A DNA stretch of 64,000 nucleotides from Fonticella tunisiensis (GCF_004364155.1 NZ_SOAZ01000004.1:62001-126000); one strand, 5' to 3'; shown: positions 56,892 to 64,000, counted from the first letter of the stretch. A program made the numbers and translations. The notes: generated by a model from the letters alone, not told the origin.

Positions 56892-56966
56892 GCCTGTCAT
56901 CTCAACTGGCAGAGCAACTGACTTGTAACGGGCAGTTTGCAGGTTCAAGTTATATATTTGGATAGA
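56892..56966 (+). pseudogene. Decayed tRNA-Thr (UGU) gene
   Basis: It lines up base for base with the intact tRNA-Thr at 57260. The D arm and the CTTGTAA anticodon loop are kept, but the anticodon stem is broken (ACTGA faces CGGGC instead of TCAGT), and the 3' half of the T arm and the acceptor (GCCTGTC against TTTGGAT) no longer pair. CCA is lost. Confidence 0.85.
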
Positions 56967-56973
56967 TCAATAT

Positions 56974-57058
56974 GGAGGAGTTCCCGAGTGGCCAAAGGGG
57001 GCGGACTGTAAATCCGTTGGCGCAGCCTTCGATGGTTCGAATCCATCCTCCTCCACCA
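56974..57058 (+). tRNA. tRNA-Tyr (GUA anticodon), copy 1
   Basis: An 85-nt class II tRNA with CCA encoded. Acceptor GGAGGAG/CTCCTCC, anticodon loop CTGTAAA (GTA), long variable arm, T loop GGTTCGAATCC. Identical to the copy at 57345. Confidence 0.97.
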
Positions 57059-57061
57059 TAT

Positions 57062-57094
57062 TCTAAAAGCTCTGCTTATAAAGCAGGCTTTGAA
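57062..57094 (+). terminator. Degenerate terminator after tRNA copy 1
   Basis: AAAGC-TC-TGCTT-ATA-AAGCA-G-GCTTT; an imperfect stem without a good T run, a weaker version of the one after copy 2. Confidence 0.5.
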
Positions 57095-57123
57095 CGATAA
57101 AAAATAAATTGTTATAATAGTTG

Positions 57124-57152
57124 TTGACAGAGTTAATTAAATGATGTATACT
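57124..57152 (+). promoter_or_regulatory. Promoter of the second tRNA copy
   Basis: TTGACA (57124-57129), exact 17-nt spacer, TATACT (57147-57152); near-consensus sigma-A promoter 28 nt before tRNA-Val. The downstream sequence repeats that of copy 1. Confidence 0.9.
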
Positions 57153-57180
57153 GACTATGTTGCTGCTTGAGGAATGGCAT

Positions 57181-57256
57181 GGGCGCATAGCTCAGCTGGG
57201 AGAGCATCTGCCTTACAAGCAGAGGGTCACAGGTTCGAGCCCTGTTGTGCCCACCA
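57181..57256 (+). tRNA. tRNA-Val (UAC anticodon), copy 2
   Basis: Same 76-nt sequence as the gene at 56813, with CCA encoded. Confidence 0.97.
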
Positions 57257-57259
57257 CAT

Positions 57260-57335
57260 GCCGGCTTAGCTCAATTGGCAGAGCAACTGACTTGTAATCA
57301 GTAGGTTGTAGGTTCAAGTCCTATAGCCGGCTCCA
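57260..57335 (+). tRNA. tRNA-Thr (UGU anticodon)
   Basis: A 76-nt cloverleaf with CCA. Acceptor GCCGGCT/AGCCGGC, anticodon stem ACTGA/TCAGT with loop CTTGTAA (TGT), T loop GGTTCAAGTCC. It is the intact partner of the decayed gene at 56892. Confidence 0.97.
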
Positions 57336-57344
57336 GTTTAATAC

Positions 57345-57429
57345 GGAGGAGTTCCCGAGTGGCCAAAGGGGGCGGACTGTAAATCCGTTGGCGCAGCCTT
57401 CGATGGTTCGAATCCATCCTCCTCCACCA
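57345..57429 (+). tRNA. tRNA-Tyr (GUA anticodon), copy 2
   Basis: Identical to the gene at 56974; 85 nt including CCA and a long variable arm. Confidence 0.97.
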
Positions 57430-57458
57430 AAAAAGACGCTTATCAAAGCGTCTTTTTT
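57430..57458 (+). terminator. Intrinsic terminator of the tRNA operon
   Basis: AAAAAGACGCTT-ATC-AAAGCGTCTTTTTT; strong stem with T run immediately after the tRNA-Tyr CCA. Confidence 0.92.
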
Positions 57459-57669
57459 ATTATTGCTTTTTAAACTATACCATATTGGAATCTTTAAAAA
57501 TGGCTTGGCATGCAGCTTATGGGGCTTACTTTATTTGGCCTTATAACTGTGGGATTGATATTTAACTGGCTGCAGATCAGATAATTTTATAGACTCATTT
57601 TAATACATATATTTGCAGATAGCGCTATAATACTAATTGGCCTGGGGATGTTCGAGATGATATAATAAG
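57459..57669. other. Intergenic stretch without gene
   Basis: I see no ORF, RNA fold or repeat of note here; the next 390 bp are a MITE-like element. Confidence 0.4.
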
Positions 57670-58060
57670 TAAAGTGGTGAATTTTGTTTCATGTAGAGCT
57701 ACTCAGAAAAGTTCATTTGAATAAAAGTAGAAAGCATGTACGGACCGGCGCTGCGATAAAAAATATATTTCATTCACCAGTACGCTTGGCAAAGAAGTTC
57801 TATGGCTCGGGATTTGAAAAATCAAGAACTTTCGTTAAACTCGCTTCTCTTAAGTCACGAAAGTTCTAGGATTTTTCTGCATACCATCGCCAAGAACTTC
57901 TAATTGCCCGCTTTATGTGAATTTCATATATTTTTTATCTCCGCTTAGGTACTGAAAACGTTTTTTATAATCTTGTGGTGAAATTTATTTCATGTATAGC
58001 TAGTTCTGAAACTGAGCGAGAGCGAGTTCATGAACTTCCTTATCCGATGCGAATTAATCT
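57670..58060 (+). mobile_element. MITE-like element, long form with extra flanks (copy 8)
   Basis: The core (57747-57956) runs from GGCGCTGCGATAAAAAATAT to CATATATTTTTTATCTCCGC and holds the long centre AAGAACTTTCG...CGAAAGTTCT. The flanks contain GGTGAATTTTGTTTCATG (left) and AAAACGTTTTTTATAATC...GTGGTGAAATTTATTTCATG (right), blocks also found in copy 2. The GTTGTGC ends themselves are worn. It lies directly upstream of the membrane-protein gene. Confidence 0.7.
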
Positions 58061-58096
58061 ACTATATCCGTGGTCTTAATATGAAAGGATGGTATC

Positions 58097-59575
58097 ATGC
58101 CTGTAAGAAAAAAAAATGAACTGTCTAAGGATTGTTTAAAACAGTATAAATATCTAAGCCTTGTGGGAGCAGCAGGTGCAGCCCTTATAGCTTTATTTGT
58201 GTTATTCTATCCTCCAATGCCAGGTGTAGCAGACCAGGGAGACTTTTATAGGGTAATGGCTGTAACGGGACTTGGGAAAGTCACTACCCCTGATTGGTAC
58301 AAATATGTTACAACGGAATATAAAATACTTCCAATGAACTATACCAGGTTGTTTGGCGTCATTCCAACAACTAGCATGATCTATCCTATTTTCCTTGCAC
58401 GCCAGGCTGCCATAATCATAGGAAGTGAATATTTTAGCACTAAAATTTTGGCCCTTGTATATACTGTAATGTATATATCAAGCCTTTACATGTGCTTTAA
58501 ATGGTTGCGGTTTAAAAGGGTGGCTACAGGCATTTTCTTTGTAGCTTTATCCTTGTTTATATTGATGGATGGAAACTATCTGGTATGGTTTAACAGCCTG
58601 TACGGGGAGCCTATGATGTTTACAGGGCTGATTATATTTATTTCCTGTTTCCTATATGTGTCCAAGCATATGGAAGAAATAAATGTAAAGAAGATTCTAC
58701 TTCTTTTTATGGCTGCCCTTTTATTTTTAGGATCTAAGCCCCAGGTATTTCCTGCTCTACCCTTTATGCTTTTGATTATATTCCGCATAGTTTCTCTTCA
58801 AAGAGATTTTGTGACCTCTATCGAAATAAAATCGATATTCCTCGCAGCAAGCCTAATGCTGATTTTCTATGTGGGTGGAATATATCTTCAGACAAGCTTT
58901 ACTACCGGAATTGATACTGAATACAATTCTGTATTTTATGGAGTATTAAAGGGTTCAGAGGACCCCAGGGCTGATCTTAGAAAGTTGGGGCTTCCTGAGG
59001 ACATGGCTTTGGAAGCAGGGAAACACTCCTATCTTCCAAAGAATCAATATGTAAAATATGTTCCCAGATCAGAACTAACATTAAGAGAGTTCAATGACAG
59101 AATAAGCAACTTTAAGCTTTTGAAGTTTTATCTGTCCCAGCCAGCGAGGCTTATAAAGGGCATGGAATATACAGCTTCAAAGGCCTTTGACACTGGAACC
59201 TCCCTTGGAAAGTTCGAGAAGGGTGAAGTTAAGGAATATACACCTCATCTTAGTCGGTTCACATTGTGGTCGAACTTTAGAAGCACCATAATGCCCAGAA
59301 GCCTAGCTTTTATTGTGGCTTTTTATGCTCTGGTGATTTTAACATCAATTATAGAATATATAAGAAGAAAGGACGATATGGAAAGCCGCCTTCAAATAGA
59401 ACTTCTATGGCTTATTATAATCATAGGGCTTTTACAGTTTCCAATGCCATATATAGGAAATGGGGAAGCCGATACAGCAAAGCAGCTTTTCCTTTTCAAT
59501 TATACCTTCGATATAGTTTTTATAGTGGTATGTACATGGATTTTTAATAGGGCGTATGGCATGTTGAGAAGATAG
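58097..59575 (+). CDS. Polytopic membrane protein, possible GT-C-type glycosyltransferase
   Basis: This 492-residue protein has about ten hydrophobic helices spread over the whole length, and an acidic DQGDFYRVMAVTG motif in the first extracytoplasmic loop (near residue 48). Long loops follow the first and the middle helices (about 280-370). Membrane glycosyltransferases of the GT-C fold have such an Asp-bearing first loop and use lipid-linked sugars, so surface glycan synthesis is a reasonable guess; I cannot name a family. ATG 58097 follows GAAAGGATGGTATC. The next gene starts within 75 nt. Confidence 0.55.
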   Translation: MPVRKKNELSKDCLKQYKYLSLVGAAGAALIALFVLFYPPMPGVADQGDFYRVMAVTGLGKVTTPDWYKYVTTEYKILPMNYTRLFGVIPTTSMIYPIFLARQAAIIIGSEYFSTKILALVYTVMYISSLYMCFKWLRFKRVATGIFFVALSLFILMDGNYLVWFNSLYGEPMMFTGLIIFISCFLYVSKHMEEINVKKILLLFMAALLFLGSKPQVFPALPFMLLIIFRIVSLQRDFVTSIEIKSIFLAASLMLIFYVGGIYLQTSFTTGIDTEYNSVFYGVLKGSEDPRADLRKLGLPEDMALEAGKHSYLPKNQYVKYVPRSELTLREFNDRISNFKLLKFYLSQPARLIKGMEYTASKAFDTGTSLGKFEKGEVKEYTPHLSRFTLWSNFRSTIMPRSLAFIVAFYALVILTSIIEYIRRKDDMESRLQIELLWLIIIIGLLQFPMPYIGNGEADTAKQLFLFNYTFDIVFIVVCTWIFNRAYGMLRR

Positions 59576-59647
59576 GGAAGTATGGGTGTGAACTATAAAA
59601 AAGAGAATTCGTATTTACATAAAATTTTTATGCAAATGGGGGCAAAA

Positions 59648-60028
59648 ATGGATTTAAAAAGAGTAAAGGAATGGGCAAGGGGTTTAAAAAAAAATATAAA
59701 TTTATTATATATTGCATATAAACATAAGAAAACACCATGGTATGCAAAGGCACTGACATTTATAGTGGTAGCCTATGCCCTTAGCCCTCTGGATTTAATA
59801 CCGGACTTTATACCTGTTTTAGGATATTTAGATGATCTTTTCCTAATTCCCCTTGGTATTACCGTAAGCATGAAGCTCATACCGGAAGAAGTAATTGAAG
59901 AATGCCGGGAAATGGCTGAAAGGGGAGAAGGGTTTTCTGATATTAAGTCCAGGGGAGTATATGGGGTGGTCTTAATCGGCGCTGTTTGGGCTTTAATTAT
60001 ATACTTAATTTTAAAAAGGATATTTTAA
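59648..60028 (+). CDS. DUF1232 membrane protein (YkvA-like)
   Basis: This 126-residue protein matches DUF1232: WYAKALTFIVVAYALSPLDLIPDFIPVLGYLDDL, of which the core YALSPLDLIPDFIPVLGYLD is diagnostic (about residues 45-65), followed by a second membrane stretch and a C-terminal helix (VVLIGAVWALIIYLILKRIF). I chose ATG 59648 after ATGGGGGCAAAA; an upstream ATG at 59582 would add 22 residues with a weak site. Function unknown. A MITE copy starts at its stop codon. Confidence 0.85.
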   Translation: MDLKRVKEWARGLKKNINLLYIAYKHKKTPWYAKALTFIVVAYALSPLDLIPDFIPVLGYLDDLFLIPLGITVSMKLIPEEVIEECREMAERGEGFSDIKSRGVYGVVLIGAVWALIIYLILKRIF

Positions 60029-60242
60029 ATCAATGCGTTGTGTTAGTTTTATTTTCGGCAGTATCTAAGGGTCGATAAAAAATATATGAAATTCACATTT
60101 TTCAAATCCCGAGCCATAGAACTTCTTTGCTAAGCATACTGGTGAATGAAATATATTTTTTATCGCAGCGCCTACCTGTATATATTTTCTGCTTTTATCC
60201 CAATGGACTTTTCAGAGTAGAGTAGCACAACAAATTAAATTA
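60028..60242 (-). mobile_element. MITE-like element, complete short form (copy 9)
   Basis: 215 bp. Ends AATCAATGCGTTGTGTTAG (60028) and AGTAGCACAACAAATTAAAT (60221) are inverted. Inner repeats GTCGATAAAAAATATATGAA (60071) and GAATGAAATATATTTTTTAT (60144). The long-form centre is deleted. It lies between the DUF1232 gene and the metK promoter. Confidence 0.8.
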
Positions 60243-60309
60243 AAATTCATATGAATAAATCATGGGATTTTGGATAATAATGTAATTAAATGAGTTAATA
60301 AAACAAATA

Positions 60310-60338
60310 TTGACAAATGCATGCGGGTGTGTTATGAT
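60310..60338 (+). promoter_or_regulatory. Promoter of metK
   Basis: TTGACA (60310-60315), 17-nt spacer, TATGAT (60333-60338), about 40 nt upstream of the SAM riboswitch. Confidence 0.85.
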
Positions 60339-60377
60339 TGCAAGGTAAAATTGAAAAATATAATTGAAAAGGTTATG

Positions 60378-60527
60378 CCTTATCAAGAGAGGTGGAGGGA
60401 CTGGCCCGATGAAGCCCGGCAACCGATGGCTGTGCCATAAAGGTGCCAATTCCTGCGGAATGGTTACATTCTGGTAGATGAGGTTCTGAAAAGTTACCTC
60501 TTCTCGCGAGAAGAGGTTTTATTTTGT
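60378..60527 (+). promoter_or_regulatory. SAM-I riboswitch (S-box) with terminator
   Basis: Aptamer about 60378-60485: P1 CCTTATC/GATGAGG, AAGAGAGGTGGAGGGACTGG, GATGAAGCCCGGCAACC and GGTGCCAATTCC are the class hallmarks. The expression platform is the terminator ACCTCTTCTCGCGAGAAGAG (60496) followed by TTTATTTTG. SAM binding should favour termination before metK, giving feedback control. Confidence 0.97.
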
Positions 60528-60562
60528 TACAATCGATGGTATTTAGAAAAGGAGGTATATTA

Positions 60563-61750
60563 ATGGCAAGAAGGCTTTTTACTTCAGAGTCAGTTACAGA
60601 AGGACATCCAGATAAGATATGCGATCAGATTTCCGACTCAATACTTGACGCTATACTCGAAAAAGACCCAAATGCAAGAGTTGCCTGTGAAACAGCAGTT
60701 ACAACTGGAATGGTTTTAGTTATGGGAGAAATATCAACAAACTGCTACATAGACATACCAAGCGTTGTTAGAAAAACCGTTGAAGAAATCGGATATACAA
60801 GGGCAAAGTATGGCTTTGATGCTGACACATGTGCTGTTATTACATCAATACATGAGCAGTCAGCCGACATCGCTATGGGAGTTGACAAGGCTCTTGAAGC
60901 TAAAAAGGGTGAAATGGAAGCAATAGAAGCAATTGGTGCAGGAGACCAGGGAATGATGTTTGGTTTTGCAACAAACGAAACTGAAGAATTCATGCCTCTT
61001 CCTATTGCCATGGCCCACAGGCTTGCAAGAAGGCTGGCAGAAGTTAGAAAGAACGGTACCCTTGAATACTTAAGGCCTGACGGAAAGACTCAGGTTACTG
61101 TAGAATATGAGGACGACAAGCCCGTTAGAATAGATACAATAGTCATATCAACCCAGCACAGCCCTGAGGTTACAAGGGAACAAATCGAAAGGGATATGAT
61201 TGAGCATGTTATAAGAAAGGTTGTTCCACATAACCTTCTTGATGAAAACACAAAATATTTCATTAACCCAACTGGAAGGTTTGTAATCGGCGGACCCCAC
61301 GGCGACTCTGGATTAACAGGAAGAAAGATAATAGTTGATACCTACGGCGGATATGGAAGACACGGTGGCGGTGCCTTCTCAGGAAAGGACCCAACAAAGG
61401 TTGACCGCTCAGCTGCATATGCTGCAAGGTGGGTTGCCAAGAACCTTGTTGCTGCAGGCGTTGCTGATAAGCTTGAAATAGAAGTTGCATACGCTATAGG
61501 TGTTGCAAGGCCCGTATCAATAGAAGTTGATACCTTTGGAACGGGAAAAATATCAGAGGATAAGATAATCGAAATAATAAATAAAGTATTTGACCTTAGA
61601 CCAGCAGCCATAATAAAGCAGCTCAACCTTAGAAGGCCAATATACAGGCAAACGGCAGCATACGGTCATTTTGGAAGAACAGATGTTGACCTTCCATGGG
61701 AAAAGCTTGATAAGGTTGATGAAATAAAGAAGCTTATAGCTGATATGTAA
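60563..61750 (+). CDS. metK: S-adenosylmethionine synthetase
   Basis: MetK makes SAM from methionine and ATP. The 395-residue protein has [20 protein letters not shown] near residue 5, the ATP-binding [10 protein letters not shown] hexapeptide near 115-122, the P-loop-like [18 protein letters not shown] near 265 and the C-terminal HFGR. ATG 60563 follows AAAGGAGGTATATTA; the extension to 60524 overlaps the terminator. Regulated by the SAM riboswitch. Repeat copies lie on both sides. Confidence 0.98.
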   Translation: MARRLFTSESVTEGHPDKICDQISDSILDAILEKDPNARVACETAVTTGMVLVMGEISTNCYIDIPSVVRKTVEEIGYTRAKYGFDADTCAVITSIHEQSADIAMGVDKALEAKKGEMEAIEAIGAGDQGMMFGFATNETEEFMPLPIAMAHRLARRLAEVRKNGTLEYLRPDGKTQVTVEYEDDKPVRIDTIVISTQHSPEVTREQIERDMIEHVIRKVVPHNLLDENTKYFINPTGRFVIGGPHGDSGLTGRKIIVDTYGGYGRHGGGAFSGKDPTKVDRSAAYAARWVAKNLVAAGVADKLEIEVAYAIGVARPVSIEVDTFGTGKISEDKIIEIINKVFDLRPAAIIKQLNLRRPIYRQTAAYGHFGRTDVDLPWEKLDKVDEIKKLIADM

Positions 61751-61751
61751 A

Positions 61752-61779
61752 AAATGCCCCATATTGGGGCTTTTTTTAT
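61752..61779 (+). terminator. Intrinsic terminator of metK
   Basis: ATGCCCC-ATATT-GGGGC followed by TTTTTTTAT. The T run doubles as the beginning of MITE-like copy 10. Confidence 0.88.
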
Positions 61780-61825
61780 CGCAGCGCCTATCTGTAAACT
61801 TACCCAGCACAACTAATTAAATTAA
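61771..61825 (-). repeat. MITE-like repeat, one end only (copy 10)
   Basis: TTTTTTTATCGCAGCGCCTA followed by TCTGTAAACTTACCCAGCAC and AACTAATTAAATT: the right end of the family fused to the metK terminator T run. Confidence 0.8.
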
Positions 61826-61888
61826 ATACCAAATTTGATTATAATCACATCTTAATTTTATTCTATATTTTATAATGAAATTGTAGGT

Positions 61889-62060
61889 AAATTAACTTGT
61901 TGTGCTAGTTCAGGAATTGGGCGGAGATAAAAAATATATGAAATTCACATTTTTCAAATTCCGAGCCTTAGAACTTCTTTGCTAAGCGTACTGGTGAATG
62001 AAATATATTTTTTATCGCAGCGTCGGTCTGTAAATTTATCTGGCACAACGAGTTAAATTA
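61889..62060 (-). mobile_element. MITE-like element, complete short form (copy 11)
   Basis: 172 bp, the best short-form example. Ends AAATTAACTTGTTGTGCTAG (61889-61908) and CTGGCACAACGAGTTAAATT (62040-62059) pair at about 16 of 20 positions. Inner repeats are GAGATAAAAAATATATGAAA (61924) and GAATGAAATATATTTTTTAT (61996). It lies 64 bp from copy 10 in the same orientation. Confidence 0.85.
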
Positions 62061-62104
62061 ATATAATATCTAGCAATTTCACCCCCATCCTATTAATATT
62101 ATTG

Positions 62105-62162
62105 CTTTCCGCAAGGCCGGCACCCCTTAATTTTCAGGAGTTGGGGTGCTGGAGGTGGAAAG
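62105..62162 (+). ncRNA. Strong hairpin, candidate leader or small RNA
   Basis: CTTTCC (62105-62110) pairs with GGAAAG (62157-62162), and inside CCGGCACCCC (62117-62126) pairs with GGGGTGCTGG (62143-62152; one G-U). A good ribosome site GGAGGTGG (62151-62158) is part of the 3' arm. It precedes a tiny ORF and a terminator. Confidence 0.5.
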
Positions 62163-62192
62163 TAAATAAGTGAATATGGAAAAATCATTAAT

Positions 62193-62258
62193 ATGAAGCA
62201 GATGGAAAACGATAAGTTTTATTTTGATGAACAGGAGAAAAGTACAACGTCTGTATAG
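62193..62258 (+). CDS. Possible 21-residue small ORF
   Basis: The frame reads MKQMENDKFYFDEQEKSTTS plus V then stop; acidic and polar. Its ATG overlaps the stop of an even shorter frame (62176-62196, MEKSLI) as ATGA, and a terminator follows 4 nt after its stop. No ribosome site directly precedes 62193, so translation would need coupling from the upstream frame behind GGAGGTGG. Coding is uncertain; it could be chance in a non-coding RNA. Confidence 0.25.
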   Translation: MKQMENDKFYFDEQEKSTTSV

Positions 62259-62261
62259 TTA

Positions 62262-62301
62262 TTAGGGCAGTCTGTAAAAAGGCTGCCTTAAATTTTTTGT
62301 T
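62262..62301 (+). terminator. Intrinsic terminator before the DUF1659 gene
   Basis: AGGGCAG (62264-62270) pairs with CTGCCTT (62283-62289; one G-U), then AAATTTTTTGTTTTTTT. Confidence 0.75.
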
Positions 62302-62361
62302 TTTTTATATATAAATTTTCCACCTTCCCTCAACTTATATAGGTGAAAGGGGGTGAACAGG

Positions 62362-62586
62362 ATGGCAGTAAGCGCTATGGGACTTACTTCAGCACTGGTT
62401 ATAAAGGTTAAGACCGGTACTGATGCCCTGGGAAATGATACCTTTAGAAGTATAAGCATTAAAAAGGTTAAATCTCAGGCAGCTGATCAGGACGTGTTTG
62501 ACGTGGCACAGGCCATTGCAGGGGTTTTAAGCCCGGCGGTTGAAAGCATTATGAGGCAGGACACTGAAGAACTCATAAACGCTTAA
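62362..62586 (+). CDS. DUF1659 domain protein
   Basis: This 74-residue protein matches the small DUF1659 family: hydrophobic beta start (TSALVIKVKTGTDALGND), SISIKKVKSQAADQDVFDVA and AQAIAGVLSPAVESIMR toward the end. It forms a pair with the DUF2922 gene behind it, a combination common in Clostridia. Function unknown. ATG 62362 follows AAAGGGGGTGAACAG. The gene lies behind an upstream hairpin-terminator unit. Confidence 0.82.
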   Translation: MAVSAMGLTSALVIKVKTGTDALGNDTFRSISIKKVKSQAADQDVFDVAQAIAGVLSPAVESIMRQDTEELINA

Positions 62587-62621
62587 ACCAGTTTATAAAT
62601 AGGTGAAGGGAGGTGATGGGA

Positions 62622-62840
62622 ATGGCAAAGACGCTCCAATTGGTTTTCCAGAATCAGGCTGGTAAAAACGTTACCATAAACATTCCGGAGGTCAGGGATG
62701 GTTTGACCTCTGAAGAAATAAAAAACCTTATGCAGCTTATAATAACCAAAAACATATTCGAAAGCACCGGGGGAGATCTGGTAGCGCTGATGGAGGCAAA
62801 CATCATATCAAGGGATGTTCAGGAGGTCGCAGTAAGATAA
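62622..62840 (+). CDS. DUF2922 domain protein
   Basis: This 72-residue protein matches DUF2922: KTLQLVFQNQAGKNVTINIP at the start (residues 3-22), TSEEIKNLMQLIITKNIF in the middle and EANIISRDVQEVAVR at the end. It pairs with the DUF1659 gene 35 nt upstream, probably as one transcript. ATG 62622 follows GGGAGGTGATGGGA; GTG 62613 is inside that site. Function unknown; terminator follows. Confidence 0.82.
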   Translation: MAKTLQLVFQNQAGKNVTINIPEVRDGLTSEEIKNLMQLIITKNIFESTGGDLVALMEANIISRDVQEVAVR

Positions 62841-62843
62841 TGG

Positions 62844-62872
62844 ATGTGAGGGCAGGGATTCTGCCCTCTTTC
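62844..62872 (+). terminator. Intrinsic terminator of DUF1659-DUF2922
   Basis: GAGGGCAG-GGATT-CTGCCCTC followed by TTTCATTT. Confidence 0.85.
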
Positions 62873-63139
62873 ATTTATTATTCCTATCATTGTTTTATGT
62901 ATTATAGAAAATAGCGACATTCTGCATGTTTATTTTATGAAAAAAATATTATGTAAAATCGAATCAAATTGTCGAATTTTGCGCAAAATAAAGAAGAAAG
63001 AAGATAATTCGTTCCTGTATAACTTTATTGCTATTAATAAATAAAATTAAGGCTCTGTTTTCTTTTGATTTTACTTAATAGCAAGGTATAATTAAATCCG
63101 TTAAACAATTGGAAACACAGAAATAGAAAGGGTAGATCT
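62873..63139 (+). promoter_or_regulatory. Upstream region and promoter of the KimA-like gene
   Basis: Mostly AT-rich. A likely promoter is TTGATT (63065-63070), 16-nt spacer, TATAAT (63087-63092). I looked for the c-di-AMP (ydaO) riboswitch that often controls this transporter and saw none of its conserved blocks. Confidence 0.5.
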
Positions 63140-64000
63140 ATGATTAAAAAACTTTTCGACATACTAATTGGCAAACCATTACCTAATGAACAAACATCCA
63201 GTGAAAAGTATAATATTCCTTTTGGACTGGCTGTTATGGCAAGCGATGCAATTTCTTCAGTAGCTTATGCTGCGGAAGAAATTCTTATTGTTCTCATAGG
63301 AACAATAGGGTTAATGTCATACACATGGCTTGGATGGATATCCTTGGCTATTATAGGCTTGTTATTTATACTTACCATATCCTATATACAGATTATAAAA
63401 GCCTATCCTCATGGCGGGGGAGCATATATAGTTGCAAAGGAAAACATTGGGATAAGATCGGGTTTAATTGCTGCAGCTTCCCTGTTGATTGATTATATAC
63501 TCACTGTGGCTGTTAGCGCCAGTGCAGGAGTTGCGGCAATAATATCTGCATTTCCTAATTTAAGCCAATATAAAGTAGAACTAGTTGTAGGGCTAATTAT
63601 TATACTAACTATTTTAAATTTGAGAGGTATAAGTGAATCATCAAGGATTTTTAGTGTACCAACTTATTTATTCATAATCAGTATGATTATTATGATAATT
63701 TATGGAATGATAAAATATACAATTTACGGAGCTCCAGCCCCAATGATAAATGAACAGATTAAGGCAACTGGAGAGTTAAGTTTGTTTTTAATTCTCAGGG
63801 CATTTTCGTCAGGATGTTCAGCCCTGACAGGGTTAGAGGCAGTAAGTAACTCCGTTCCTAATTTCAAAGAACCAAGCCAAAAAAATGCTAAAATCGTTAT
63901 GATACTGTTATCTTCCTTGATCCTTTTTATCTTTGGTGGAACTTCCTTACTTGCAAGGTTCTACCATGCAATTCCAGTGGGCTATCCTACCGTCGTTGCT
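63140..64000 (+). CDS. KimA-like potassium transporter (APC family), N-terminal part
   Basis: The frame is open from ATG 63140 (AGAAAGGGTAGATCT upstream) to the window end, 287 residues so far. It closely follows the B. subtilis KimA pattern: IGKPLPNEQTSSEKYNIPFG, ASDAISSVAYAAEEILIVL near 35, AYPHGGGAYIVAKENIG near 90, LIDYILTVAVSASAG near 118 and FSSGCSALTGLEAVSN near 225, with APC-type helices throughout. KimA is a high-affinity K+ importer inhibited by c-di-AMP; it has a cytosolic C-terminal domain not visible here. Substrate is inferred. Confidence 0.82.
   Translation, partial: MIKKLFDILIGKPLPNEQTSSEKYNIPFGLAVMASDAISSVAYAAEEILIVLIGTIGLMSYTWLGWISLAIIGLLFILTISYIQIIKAYPHGGGAYIVAKENIGIRSGLIAAASLLIDYILTVAVSASAGVAAIISAFPNLSQYKVELVVGLIIILTILNLRGISESSRIFSVPTYLFIISMIIMIIYGMIKYTIYGAPAPMINEQIKATGELSLFLILRAFSSGCSALTGLEAVSNSVPNFKEPSQKNAKIVMILLSSLILFIFGGTSLLARFYHAIPVGYPTVVA

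Noticed and set aside
56681-56965. 94-codon open frame over the first tRNA genes
   Set aside because: It runs through tRNA-Val and the decayed tRNA-Thr and lacks a ribosome site; chance reading frame.

Overview
The window reads as chromosome of an anaerobic, spore-forming, probably thermophilic clostridial Firmicute (Caloramator-like Clostridiaceae is my best guess, not proven). The support is a large set of sporulation and germination genes (gerKA/KB/KC, spoIIR, ypeB, an alpha/beta SASP, spoIID, a SpoIIQ-like M23 protein, spoIIID, yyaC), an oxygen-sensitive class III ribonucleotide reductase (nrdD/nrdG), an archaeal/eukaryal-type ProRS under a T-box, and AT-rich coding sequence that strongly favours AGG/AGA arginine and ATA isoleucine codons.

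Layout. 1-8.1 kb: the 3' end of ispE, a MobA-like nucleotidyltransferase, a germinant-receptor operon, spoIIR, ypeB and a SASP. 8.2-10.4 kb: a PP-loop ATPase, murI and a DUF1934 protein. 10.7-15.5 kb: two Old Yellow Enzyme genes, a decayed flavodoxin gene and T-box-proS. 15.7-19.1 kb: an ABC exporter pair and an MBL-fold hydrolase. 19.5-33.8 kb: a core block resembling the Bacillus pyrG-fsa-glpX-rho-rpmE-tdk-prfA-prmC neighbourhood, with nrdDG and paired chromate-transporter genes added. 34-41.7 kb: two PH-like membrane proteins, a ZIP transporter, ywlC, ywlE, rpiB, upp, dCMP deaminase, and the tagO/wecA and wecB genes. 42.1-49 kb: the complete nine-gene ATP synthase operon atpIBEFHAGDC. 49.1-54.8 kb: ywmB-murA-spoIID-spoIIQ-spoIIID-mbl in the usual Firmicute order. 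55-64 kb: fabZ, yyaC, a duplicated Val-Thr-Tyr tRNA cluster, a polytopic membrane protein, a DUF1232 protein, SAM-riboswitch-metK, DUF1659/DUF2922 genes, and the start of a KimA-like potassium transporter.

Most genes are ordinary; the unusual material is intergenic. A non-coding repeat family with about 20-bp terminal inverted repeats (outer core GTTGTGCTAG) and an inner inverted repeat around GATAAAAAATATAT occurs at least 12 times as complete, internally deleted or truncated copies. It behaves like a MITE and has settled inside the atp operon, next to prfA, on both sides of metK and around fabZ. There are also candidate structured RNAs: a promoter-leader-terminator unit in front of the ATP synthase operon, a 13-bp-closed RNA in front of the PH-like pair, and a hairpin/small-ORF/terminator unit before the DUF1659 gene.

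Other points are a tandem duplication of a tRNA operon in which only the threonine tRNA of one copy has decayed, a 48-bp perfect palindrome, and a 12-bp inverted repeat covering the ywmB ribosome binding site. I saw no CRISPR array, rRNA gene, prophage or transposase gene. All names rest on reading motifs by eye; no database search was run.
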